In this document: positions 26,648 through 34,542 of the stretch, in pieces
How the letters are laid out: every line of letters begins with the position of its first letter
How positions within the stretch are numbered: the stretch's first letter is position 1
Origin: Microbispora rosea subsp. aerata
Lineage (GTDB): Bacteria > Actinomycetota > Actinomycetes > Streptosporangiales > Streptosporangiaceae
NCBI RefSeq assembly: GCF_014647835.1
Contig: NZ_BMPY01000025.1
Span: forward strand, 44,417-108,416
Reading direction: 5' to 3'
Length of the DNA: 64,000 bases
Notes under the pieces: generated by a model
Database searches by the model: none
Seen by the model: the letters and a program-made list of their open reading frames with translations, nothing else
What the model was told of the DNA's origin: nothing
Position numbers and translations under genes: made by a program

Positions 26648-27043
26648 GTAACCACGGACGAGCTGTCGCGAATCTTCGCCGCCCTGGCCGATCCGACCCG
26701 GCGCGACATGATCGCCCGGCTCTCGGAGGGCGACGCGACCGTGAGCCAGCTGGCCGAGCCGTACCGGATGACGCTTCAGGCCGTCTACAAGCACCTGCGG
26801 GTGCTCGAGGACGCCGGTCTCGTCAGCAGGCCGCGAGGGCCGCAACCCCGGCCGGTGCGCCTGGAGGTCCACGCCTTCGACCTGATGGACACCTGGATAG
26901 AGCGCCACCGCAACCGCGCCGAGCAGCGCTACCGCCGCCTCGACGCCGTCATCGCCGAGATGAGGAGAGACGAGCATGGACAAGATCACCGAGACGATCA
27001 TCGAGGTCGACCCGAAGCTGCCGGTCATCCGGATGGCCCGTGA
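26648..27043 (+). CDS. ArsR-family regulator with anomalous start codon
   Basis: The sequence reads TTDELSRIFAALADPTRRDM, then SQLAEPYRMTLQAVYKHLRV and EDAGLVSRP, a clear ArsR winged helix of the kind paired with SRPBCC genes. No metal-binding Cys motif is visible. At the position where the start is expected, just after AAGGGAGGG, the codon is GTA (26648), which is not a start; the first normal ATG at 26708 would cut off the first helix. An ACG at 26654 or CTG at 26663 are other options. The frame runs 68 bp into the next gene. Either a point mutation, a sequencing error or a non-canonical start is involved. Confidence 0.75.
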   Translation, partial: VTTDELSRIFAALADPTRRDMIARLSEGDATVSQLAEPYRMTLQAVYKHLRVLEDAGLVSRPRGPQPRPVRLEVHAFDLMDTWIERHRNRAEQRYRRLDAVIAEMRRDEHGQDHRDDHRGRPEAAGHPDGP

Positions 27044-27458
27044 CTTCGAGGCGACACCCGAGCAGCTGTTCCGCGCCCACACCGATCCCGCGCTGTTCGC
27101 CCGCTGGGTGGGGCCCGACGCCATATCCACCCGCATCGAGCACTGGGACGCGCGCACCGGCGGAAGCTGGCGGTACGTCTCGACGCACGACGGCATGGAG
27201 TTCGGCTTCCACGGCTGCTTCCACGAGGTCCGGCCGGACCGCATCGTGCAGACCTTCACGTTCGAGGGCGACCCCGACGGCGTCGCGCTGGAGACGCTGT
27301 GGTTCGAGGACCTGGGCGACGGCCGTACGCGGCTGCGGACGCAGTCGCTGGTCGACAGCTTCGAAAGCCGCGACGCGTGGCTGCGCAGCGGCATGGAGGT
27401 GGGGGTGAACGAGGGCTACGCCAAGCTGGACACGATGCTCGCCGCCGGCGCCGTCTGA
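26976..27458 (+). CDS. SRPBCC/AHSA1-type START-like domain protein
   Basis: The 160-aa protein belongs to the AHSA1 branch of the START/Bet v 1-like superfamily, with IRMARDFEATPEQLFRAHTD, FARWVGPD, GGSWRYVS, HGCFHEVRPDRIVQTF and WLRSGMEVGVNEGYAKLD. These proteins form a ligand-binding pocket; ligands are mostly unknown. The gene overlaps the ArsR frame by 68 bp and is surely cotranscribed with it, an arrangement seen throughout actinomycetes where the regulator probably senses the same compound or stress. Confidence 0.92.
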   Translation: MDKITETIIEVDPKLPVIRMARDFEATPEQLFRAHTDPALFARWVGPDAISTRIEHWDARTGGSWRYVSTHDGMEFGFHGCFHEVRPDRIVQTFTFEGDPDGVALETLWFEDLGDGRTRLRTQSLVDSFESRDAWLRSGMEVGVNEGYAKLDTMLAAGAV

Positions 27459-27514
27459 CCACCCCGCCGGGCGGCGCCGGCGGGTTCGGGCCCCGCGCCG
27501 GAACGAAAGCGAGA

Positions 27515-27543
27515 CCCGGCACCCGGATGACGCGGATGCCGGG
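27515..27543. terminator. Hairpin between SRPBCC and subtilase genes
   Basis: An 11-bp stem with one mismatch (CCCGGCACCCG at 27515-27525 against CGGATGCCGGG at 27533-27543) lies between the two convergent stops. Confidence 0.55.
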
Positions 27544-27621
27544 CCGTTCCGCCAGCCGTGACCGGCCGGGCGCGCACGCCGTGCGGCGACGGTCGCCCCG
27601 CTCGGTCACGGGGCCGGCGGG

Positions 27622-29721
27622 TCAGAAGGTCGGGTAGATGTCGTAGACCTGTCCGCCGACGCCGTAGTAGTTGGGACCGGTGGACCAGAGGTTGTCGTTG
27701 ACCAGCACCTTGTAGTGGAACTGCTGGCCCACGGGGGCGTCGACCCCGCACTCCCACAGGTCGGCCGCCCTGCTCACGCAGTCCTGGCCGGAAACCCAGC
27801 TCAGCGGCGCGTCACCGCGGATGGTGATCCGGTTGCCCGCGCCCGGGTCGTAGTGGACCCGGATCGTGGTCGAAGCGGGGGCCGGCTCGACGCTCGCGCC
27901 GAGCGCGGTGCGCAGCGACACCCCGCCGGCCGAGGTCGCGGTGAGCACGCCCCCGAACAGGCTGGTGGTGCTGCTGACCTGGTTCAGGGTGACGGTGACC
28001 TGCGCGGCGCCGTTCGCGGGCACCGTCACCTGGGTGGCGCTCAGCGTGAACAGCCCGGACGGGGCGGCCGTGCCGCCGGTGGAGTCGGTCGCCGACACGG
28101 CCAGGTCGAGCGTGACCGCGGTCGCGGAGTCGTTGGTGTAGGTCACGGTCCGCGTGGCCGTGGGCTGGGCGGCGGTGACCGACAGGACGGCGCTCGGCGG
28201 GTTCGCGGTGACCTGCTGGCTCACCGCGCGGGCCGCGTCGAGCCGGCCGGTGCCGTACGTGTAGGGGCTGGGCCCGGCGGCGGCCGCGACCGCGCCCATC
28301 AGGGCGTCCTTCAGCCGCTGCGCGCCCCAGGCGGGATGACGCTGCTTGACGAGCGCGGCCGTCCCGGCGACGTGCGGGGTGGCCATCGAGCACCCGCTCA
28401 TCGTGCCGTAGCCGCCGCCGGGCACGGCCGCGTTGACGTCCACCCCCGGCCCGGTCATGTCCGGCTTCAGCCCCTGGGCCCCGACCGGGCCCCGGCTGGA
28501 GAAGCCCGCCACGGTGTCGGTCAGGTCCACCGCGCCGACGGTCAGCGCCTTCTCGGCGACGCCGATGGAGCTGATGGTGGAGGTGCCGGGGCCGTAGTTG
28601 CCCGAGCAGACCACGAACAGCGCGTCGTACTCCGAGGTCAGGGTGTCGATCGCCGTGGCGACCGGGTGACCGGAGAAGCCCGGGCTGCTCTGGATGCTCA
28701 TGCTGACGATCTTCGCGCCCTGCTCGCCGACCGCCCACTCCATACCCGCGATGATGCCGGAGCTGGTGCCCCAGCCGTCGTCGTCGAGGACCTTGCCGAC
28801 GGCCAGGCTCGCGCCCGGGGCGACCCCCTTGTGCAGGCCGCCCGAGGCCGCGCCGGATCCGGCGATGGTCGAGGCCACGTGGGTGCCGTGCGAATGGACG
28901 TCCTCGACGCCGTACGGGCTGCCGGTGAAGTCCGCGGAGGCGACGACCTTGCCCTGCAGGTCGGGGTGGTCGGTGTCGTATCCGGTGTCCAGCACCGCGA
29001 CCTTGACGCCGGTGCCGTCGTATCCGTTCGCCCACACGCTCGGCGCGCCGATGTGCGGGACGCTCTGGCTGAGGCCGGCCGACACCTTGCCGTCCAGCCA
29101 CAGCTTGGTGACACCGCCGCGCAGGGTGGCCGGCGCGGCCGAGCCGCCGGTCAGGCCGCGCCAGCCGTCGGCGGCGGACTTCTTCCCGACGGCGAACGCG
29201 CTGACGCCCAGGCGGGGGAAGGCGTGCCGGAGCTTGGCCGCCGAGCCGAGCGCGTCCTCGGCCCGCTCGGCGTTCTTCCCGGTGGTGCTCTTGGCGTAGC
29301 TGGTCAGGACCGGGATGGTCTGGCTGTGCGCGTCGTCGTAGCCGTCCGCGATCAGCGTGCCCACCTCGAAGAGCTGGGGGTCGAGGCGGCCGGCCCGGAT
29401 GAGGGGGGCCGCGTCCGACGGCACCACCGACACCTGGTCGCCGCGGTCGGTGACCGCGAAGGTGACGCCGGTGCGGCCCTCACCCGGCTCGACCGACAGG
29501 ACACGCAGGTCGTGGTTCTCCAGGCGCGCCTTCACCCGGTCGCCGGTGACGAGGGTGACCGTGTGGTCGCCTGCCACGGCGGCTCCCGGCGCCGCGGAAG
29601 GGCCGGAAGGGCCGGAGGAGTTCGAGGGGATCGAGGGGATGGTCTGGGCCGTGGCGGGCACCGCGGACAGACCGAGGAGGGCGGCCGCCGTGACGGCGAC
29701 GGCCATAGATGATCTTCTCAA
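27622..29721 (-). CDS. Secreted S8 subtilase with starch-binding-like C-terminal domain
   Basis: The 699-aa protein has a signal peptide (about 1-26), a pro-region of about 170 residues and a subtilisin domain with Asp in AVLDTGYDTDHPDL, His in HSHGTHVAS, Asn in VCSGNYGPG and Ser in SGCSMATPHVAG (the common GTSMA is GCSMA here). A beta-sandwich of about 120 residues follows. The last 80 residues (TIRVHYDPGAGNRITIRGD, then FHYKVLVNDNLWSTGPNY) resemble CBM25/CBM26-type carbohydrate-binding domains. The start is TTG 29721, preceded by GGGAG; ATG 29706 is an alternative. Linkage of a protease to a glycan-binding domain parallels the S1 protease at 15894. Confidence 0.9.
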   Translation of the reverse strand: MRRSSMAVAVTAAALLGLSAVPATAQTIPSIPSNSSGPSGPSAAPGAAVAGDHTVTLVTGDRVKARLENHDLRVLSVEPGEGRTGVTFAVTDRGDQVSVVPSDAAPLIRAGRLDPQLFEVGTLIADGYDDAHSQTIPVLTSYAKSTTGKNAERAEDALGSAAKLRHAFPRLGVSAFAVGKKSAADGWRGLTGGSAAPATLRGGVTKLWLDGKVSAGLSQSVPHIGAPSVWANGYDGTGVKVAVLDTGYDTDHPDLQGKVVASADFTGSPYGVEDVHSHGTHVASTIAGSGAASGGLHKGVAPGASLAVGKVLDDDGWGTSSGIIAGMEWAVGEQGAKIVSMSIQSSPGFSGHPVATAIDTLTSEYDALFVVCSGNYGPGTSTISSIGVAEKALTVGAVDLTDTVAGFSSRGPVGAQGLKPDMTGPGVDVNAAVPGGGYGTMSGCSMATPHVAGTAALVKQRHPAWGAQRLKDALMGAVAAAAGPSPYTYGTGRLDAARAVSQQVTANPPSAVLSVTAAQPTATRTVTYTNDSATAVTLDLAVSATDSTGGTAAPSGLFTLSATQVTVPANGAAQVTVTLNQVSSTTSLFGGVLTATSAGGVSLRTALGASVEPAPASTTIRVHYDPGAGNRITIRGDAPLSWVSGQDCVSRAADLWECGVDAPVGQQFHYKVLVNDNLWSTGPNYYGVGGQVYDIYPTF

Positions 29722-30565
29722 AGGTGGTCTCCCGAGTGGTCGAGATGATCACTACGGGAGACAGGCTAAGTTTTTCCGCGCAATTGCTGAAATGTACGGA
29801 ATTCGCGTTATTTCATGGAGTCCGTGATCGCAAGATCAACTTGCCGCCGCCGATGAAAACGGTTTCCGTGGCGACCGGTGTCACGACGCCACGAGATCGG
29901 CAGACATCCTCGAATATGTGGCCCTAATCACGTTTCCTGGCATTGTTTCAGGCTGGTGTCCCTGCACACTGGACCACGAGGCGTCACGACGGGGAAGCGC
30001 AGCGCGTTAACCACCGCGAAACACTTACACATTTCAACTTCCAGAACACTGCGTGAAAGCAATGTAAACAGACATTTATTTTGTGCAAGTTCTGCTACTT
30101 CATCCGCATCCGTGTCCCCTGCCGGCGCCGCGGGGATGACGTACGGCGGAACGATCGCCGATCTCGCCGGGCGCCGGCGCCCGACGAGGGCACACACGCT
30201 CCGAGGGCCGCCGGACAGGCCGTGCGGGATGAGATCCCCGCGGTTATGATCTTCGATGTGTCGCGGCCGGTGTCGTACGCCTCTCAGACCGTCGAGCCGC
30301 CGCCCGGCGGCCTCGCGCCGACTGGCAGCCTCGTCCGGGACCGGCCGCCCCCGGCCGGGCCGGAGGGCGATCGCCGGGGTGGGGCCCGCGGCACAGCCGC
30401 CGCGCGAGCCGGGCGCGACGACCCTCGGCCGCCCGATCGCCGAGGCCGCGGCGAGGTGCTCCACCCGGGCCTGCCGGTGCACCGGCCACGTCACCGCCGC
30501 CCTCTCCCGGTGACGGGCGCGGCCCGCGTCCCCCGTCAACCCCCTCGTCATCAAGGGAAACCCCC
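29722..30565. other. Long intergenic region, AT-rich in part
   Basis: No gene is supported here. Positions about 29760-30120 are clearly richer in A and T than the surroundings. A minus-strand frame through 29928-30120 has a less biased composition (LAQNKCLFTLLSRSVLEVEM) but no start, no ribosome site and no family resemblance. The remaining part, 30140-30540, is GC-rich with no coding signal that I trust. It may hold promoters for the subtilase and flavoprotein genes, or decayed foreign DNA. Confidence 0.4.
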
Positions 30566-31687
30566 ATGCCTGCGGTTCGAAACGTCCTGATCGTCGGTGG
30601 CGGCACCGCCGGATCGGCCCTGGCGATCCTGCTCGCCCGCGCCGGCGTCATGGTGGACATCGCGGAGATCCAGCCCTCGGTCACCGCGCTCGGCTCGGGC
30701 ATCACCCTGCAGGGCAACGCCCTGCGGGTGCTGCGCGACCTCGGCGTATGGGACCGCGCCGCCGCCGCCGGATTCCCGTTCGACTCGCTCGGGCTGCGCG
30801 CCCCGGACGGCACGCTGCTCGCGGAGTTCCCCGGCTCCCGCACCGGCGGCCCCGATCTGCCCGCCACGCTCGGCATCAACCGCCCCGCGCTGACGGCCGT
30901 CCTCGCCGACGCCGTACGCGCGGCCGGGGCGCGGACCCGGTTCGGCGTGACCGTCGAGTCGCTGGCCGACACCGGCGACGCCGTCGACGTGCGGCTGACC
31001 GACGGCACCACCGGCACGTACGACCTGGTCGTGGGAGCCGACGGCATCCGCTCGGCGGTGCGCGGGCTCATCGGGATCGACGCCGTCCCCCGGCCGACCG
31101 GCATGGGCATCTGGCGCGTCCAGACCCGCCGCCCCGCCGGGATCGAGCGCACCGACCTCGTCTACGGCGGCCCCTGTTTCATCGCCGGATACTGCCCGAC
31201 CGGCCCGGACACCATGTACGCCTACCTTGTCGAGCGAGCCCGCCCCCGGGATGCCGTCGGCGACAAGGTCGCGCACATGCGGGCCCTCGCCGAGGGATAC
31301 GGCGGGCCGTGGGCCGAGATCCGCCAGGACATCACCGACCCCGAGCGCATCAACTACACATGGTTCGAGTCGCTGCTGGTGGACCGTCCGTGGAACCGCG
31401 GCCGCGTGGTCCTGATCGGGGACGCCGCGCACGCCTGCCCGCCCACCCTCGCCCAGGGAGCGGCCCAGTGCCTGGAGGACGCCGCCGTCCTGGCCGAGCT
31501 GCTGCTCGCCGCCGACAAGCTCGGCCAGGCGGTGTTCGACGCGTTCATGGACCGCCGCTACGAACGGGCGAAGGCCGTGGTCGAGGCGTCCCTGCAGCTC
31601 GCCGACTGGCAGCTCAATCCCGTTCCGGACGCCGACATGCCCGGCCTCATGGACCGGATCAACTCGCTGGTGACGCATCCGGCGTGA
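30566..31687 (+). CDS. FAD-dependent monooxygenase (PHBH-type)
   Basis: The 373-aa flavoprotein has the dinucleotide fold VLIVGGGTAGSALA (Gly11-x-Gly13-x-x-Gly16), the DG motif in LVVGADGIRSAVR and the GD motif in GRVVLIGDAAHACPPTLAQG. This is the class A flavin monooxygenase pattern that uses NAD(P)H and oxygen to hydroxylate aromatic or polyketide substrates. AAGGGA lies nine bases before the ATG. It stands alone, so the substrate cannot be inferred. A small hairpin at 31762-31777 follows 75 bp downstream. Confidence 0.92.
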   Translation: MPAVRNVLIVGGGTAGSALAILLARAGVMVDIAEIQPSVTALGSGITLQGNALRVLRDLGVWDRAAAAGFPFDSLGLRAPDGTLLAEFPGSRTGGPDLPATLGINRPALTAVLADAVRAAGARTRFGVTVESLADTGDAVDVRLTDGTTGTYDLVVGADGIRSAVRGLIGIDAVPRPTGMGIWRVQTRRPAGIERTDLVYGGPCFIAGYCPTGPDTMYAYLVERARPRDAVGDKVAHMRALAEGYGGPWAEIRQDITDPERINYTWFESLLVDRPWNRGRVVLIGDAAHACPPTLAQGAAQCLEDAAVLAELLLAADKLGQAVFDAFMDRRYERAKAVVEASLQLADWQLNPVPDADMPGLMDRINSLVTHPA

Positions 31688-31802
31688 TCACGGGAAGGGC
31701 GCGGTATCCGGGAGGCGCAGCCGCGGGACGTGTGCCGCTCTCCGATCACACGCACCGGCCCGCCCGTGAAGACGGGCCGCGCCGTGGACGGCCGGCAGGG
31801 CG

Positions 31803-32609
31803 TCAGCGGACGCGGCCCACGCCGCCGAGGCCGCCGGCCGCGCCCTCCCGTATGAAGGTGTAGTCGACGACCGGCCGCCACTCGTGCAGCGGCACCACTC
31901 CGGGCTCGATCAGGTCGAGGCCGTCGAAGAACGTGAGGATCTGCTCGCGGGAGCGGGAGGTGGTGCCGGGGACGGAGGTCCGGCTGAAGACCTTGCGGCC
32001 CTCTTCCTCCTGGTCCTCACTCAGCTCCCCGATGGAGCCGTGCGACACGGCCAGGTAGCTGCCCGGCACGAGCGGGGCCCGCAGCGTCTCGACGATCTTC
32101 GCGGCCTCGTCGTCGTCCGGGATGAAGTGCAGCACGCCGAGCAGGAGGACGGCGACCGGCTGGGAGAAGTCGAGGTGCTCGCGCACCTCCGGATGCGCCA
32201 GCAGCGCCCCGGGGTCGCGCATGTCGGCCTCGACGGCGCGCACCCGCTCGTTCTCCGCGAGGATGGCCCGCGCGTGGACGAGGACGATGGGGTCGTTGTC
32301 CACGTAGACGACCCGGGACTCGGGGGCCAGCTCCTGGGCGACCTGGTGGACGTTGCGCTGCGTCGGGAGCCCGGCGCCGATGTCGAGGAACTGCCGGATG
32401 CCCTGCCGCGTGAGGTAGGTGACGGCCCTGACCAGGAACTCGCGGTTCTCCCGCGCGATGTCGGGGAGGTTGGGAAGGATCTCGATGATCTTCTGCGCCG
32501 CCTCGCGATCCGCCGCGAAGTTGTCCTTGCCGCCCAGGTAGTAGTCGTACATCCGGGCGACGCTCGGCGTGAAGGGGTCGACGCCCGCGGGCGCCTTGCG
32601 CTCGTCCAC
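31803..32609 (-). CDS. SAM-dependent methyltransferase-like protein, DUF574 family
   Basis: Residues VDPFTPSVARMYDYYLGGKD, then QFLDIGAGLPTQRNVHQVAQ, RVVYVDNDPIVLVHARAIL, VRAVEADMRDP and AVLLLGVLHFIPDDDEA define the DUF574 family (S-adenosylmethionine-binding), very abundant in actinomycetes. I set the start at GTG 32609, since GGAG lies six bases upstream and homologues begin near this point; the frame extends to TTG 32633. The product is 268 aa. No substrate is known for most members. Confidence 0.9.
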   Translation of the reverse strand: MDERKAPAGVDPFTPSVARMYDYYLGGKDNFAADREAAQKIIEILPNLPDIARENREFLVRAVTYLTRQGIRQFLDIGAGLPTQRNVHQVAQELAPESRVVYVDNDPIVLVHARAILAENERVRAVEADMRDPGALLAHPEVREHLDFSQPVAVLLLGVLHFIPDDDEAAKIVETLRAPLVPGSYLAVSHGSIGELSEDQEEEGRKVFSRTSVPGTTSRSREQILTFFDGLDLIEPGVVPLHEWRPVVDYTFIREGAAGGLGGVGRVR

Positions 32610-32784
32610 AACACTCTCCTCGTCGTACAGCAAGGATGGTACGGCCTTGATCGCGACGATGAGGACACGTCACCGATTTGTCATCGAACGCCAGTAACAG
32701 GTACGAAGAGGATGCAGGTAGACGAATCCGTTACCTACCTTTCCGGGCTGCCCTTTGAGGCGCCGAGGCCGCCTGTGGCACGGT

Positions 32785-33360
32785 ATGGGCGTGTCTGAGC
32801 AGATCTCGCCGCCTCGCAGCGTGGCCGAGGCGATCGCCGCGGAGCGGGCGGGCCACAACCTCCGCTACCTGTACTTCTGGGGTCACCGACCGGCCCGGGA
32901 CGGCGGGGTCGGCCGCGGCTGCCTGTCGCAGTGGTGGCCGGTCACGTTCACCGAGGACGGCCACACCTTCGCCTCCGCCGAGCACTACATGATGGCGCAC
33001 AAGGCGTGGCTGTTCGGCGACGCCGAGGCCGCGGAACGGATCCTCGCCGCCGGGCATCCCTCCGAGGCCAAGAACCTCGGCCGCACCGTACGCGGCTTCG
33101 ACGAGCGGGTCTGGGCCGATCACCGGTTCGGCATAGTGGTCCGCGGCAACGTCGCCAAGTTCGGCCAGAACCCCGAGCTGTCGCGCTACCTGCTCGCCAC
33201 CGAAGACAAGGTGCTCGTGGAGGCCAGCCCGAACGACCGGATCTGGGGCATCGGCCTGGCCGCCGACGACGAGCGCGCCGCCTCCCCCTCGACCTGGCAG
33301 GGGCTCAACCTGCTCGGCTTCGCGCTGATGGCGGTCCGAGACACCCTGAACGGCTCGTGA
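32785..33360 (+). CDS. NADAR family protein (YbiA-type)
   Basis: The 191-aa protein shows YFWGHRPARDG, CLSQWWPVTF, SAEHYMMAHKAWLFGD, AKNLGRTVRGFDE, NVAKFGQNPEL and LVEASPNDRIWGIGLAAD, the full NADAR signature. NADAR proteins are N-glycosidases linked to NAD and ADP-ribose chemistry; some remove ADP-ribose from guanine in DNA and some act on riboflavin intermediates. The ATG at 32785 is chosen because the frame upstream is not conserved in character. No ADP-ribosyltransferase toxin (DarT) adjoins it. It faces away from the methyltransferase gene. Confidence 0.93.
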   Translation: MGVSEQISPPRSVAEAIAAERAGHNLRYLYFWGHRPARDGGVGRGCLSQWWPVTFTEDGHTFASAEHYMMAHKAWLFGDAEAAERILAAGHPSEAKNLGRTVRGFDERVWADHRFGIVVRGNVAKFGQNPELSRYLLATEDKVLVEASPNDRIWGIGLAADDERAASPSTWQGLNLLGFALMAVRDTLNGS

Positions 33361-33568
33361 GACGCGGGCGGCTCCGCCGCCCGGCCCCTGCCCGCGTGCA
33401 CGAGTCCACCATCCGGCCGCATCACGCGGAGGAGTCCGCTCACGGCACGCCGCCACCGCTCCACCACACCGGCCTGCCGCGTTCCGCCCCCACGCCCCCT
33501 GGCGTGACCTTCGCTCCTTCTAGACTGCATTGCGGCCCTGTTCGCCGGGAAACGCTGGAGGTGGCTCC

Positions 33569-34240
33569 GTGGCGGTCACGGACGCGGCGATCGACAAGAT
33601 CAAGCAGATGATCGTGTCGGGCGAGCTGGGTCCGGGCGACCGGCTGCCGAAGGAGGCCGACTTAGCCGAACGGCTCGGCCTGTCCCGCAACTCGCTCCGG
33701 GAGGCGGTCCGCGCCCTCGCGCTGATCAACGTCCTCGACGTACGGCAGGGCGACGGCACCTACGTCACCAGCCTCCAGCCCCACCTGCTCCTGGAGGCGC
33801 TGTCGTTCGTGGTGGACTTCCACCGCGACGACACCGTGCTGCAGTTCCTGGAGGTGCGGCGCATCCTCGAACCCGCCGCCACCGCGATGGCCGCGACCAA
33901 CATGCCGGATGAGGACGTCAAGCGGTTGCGCGCGATCCTCGACGAGCTTCCCGCCGAGCCGAGCGTGGAGGAGCTGGTCGCCAACGACCTGCGTTTTCAC
34001 CGGCACATCGCCGCCGGGTCGGGCAACCCCGTGCTGTGCTCGCTCATCGACAGCCTTTCGGGGCCGACGACGCGGGCCAGGGTGTGGCGCGGCCTCACGC
34101 AGTCGGGCGCGCTCGCCGGCACCCGGGAGCAGCACATGATGATCTGCGAGGCGATCGCGGCCCGCGACCCGGAAGTGGCCAGGGCGTGGGCCACCGTGCA
34201 CGTGGCCGGCGTCGAGGAGTGGCTCCGCCGCACGCTCTGA
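33569..34240 (+). CDS. GntR/FadR-family regulator
   Basis: The 223-aa protein has an N-terminal winged helix (IDKIKQMIVSGELGPGDRLP, LAERLGLSRNSLREAVRALA, VLDVRQGDGTYV) and a C-terminal FCD domain with FLEVRRILEPAATAMAA, DLRFHRHIAAGSGNPVL and EQHMMICEAIAARD, where Asp and His residues can bind metal and an acidic ligand. The GTG start at 33569 follows GGAGGT by seven bases. FCD regulators respond to sugar acids and similar metabolites. It lies about 300 bp before the GH44 gene, so sugar-acid control is possible but unproven. Confidence 0.9.
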   Translation: MAVTDAAIDKIKQMIVSGELGPGDRLPKEADLAERLGLSRNSLREAVRALALINVLDVRQGDGTYVTSLQPHLLLEALSFVVDFHRDDTVLQFLEVRRILEPAATAMAATNMPDEDVKRLRAILDELPAEPSVEELVANDLRFHRHIAAGSGNPVLCSLIDSLSGPTTRARVWRGLTQSGALAGTREQHMMICEAIAARDPEVARAWATVHVAGVEEWLRRTL

Positions 34241-34365
34241 CCCGCCCGGCCCGGCCGCGGGCGCGCCGATGCGTGGACCTCGGGCGACCGTCCGCTTCCC
34301 GGGGGCGCGTCCCGGCTTGTCACCACACGCGGCACTCGCGTACGCCGCCCGGAGCCGGCCGGGTC

Positions 34366-34380
34366 GTGAAACTTCCATGA
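34366..34380 (+). promoter_or_regulatory. GAAACTTTC-type operator upstream of GH44 (site c)
   Basis: GTGAAACTTCCATGA differs at one core base from GAAACTTTC and keeps the CATG flank shared with sites a and b. It lies 163 bp before the GH44 start. No gene is seen in the rest of 34241-34542. Confidence 0.5.
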
Positions 34381-34542
34381 GCGGCCCCATGGTGTGGCTG
34401 CTCAACGCGCCGCCGGGGCGCCGCGGCCGATCGCGTTCTTGTTCCCCGGCCGGGTCTTGGTCAGCGTGATGGGCTGGCCGCGACGGCTGCTCCCCCTCGC
34501 ATCCGGCGGCCACGGAACCCCGAGCGGCTCGAGAGGAGACCT

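Noticed and set aside
30140-30540. A TetR- or MarR-like regulator upstream of the flavin monooxygenase
   Set aside because: No frame gives a helix-turn-helix motif; translations are Arg/Pro/Gly-rich.
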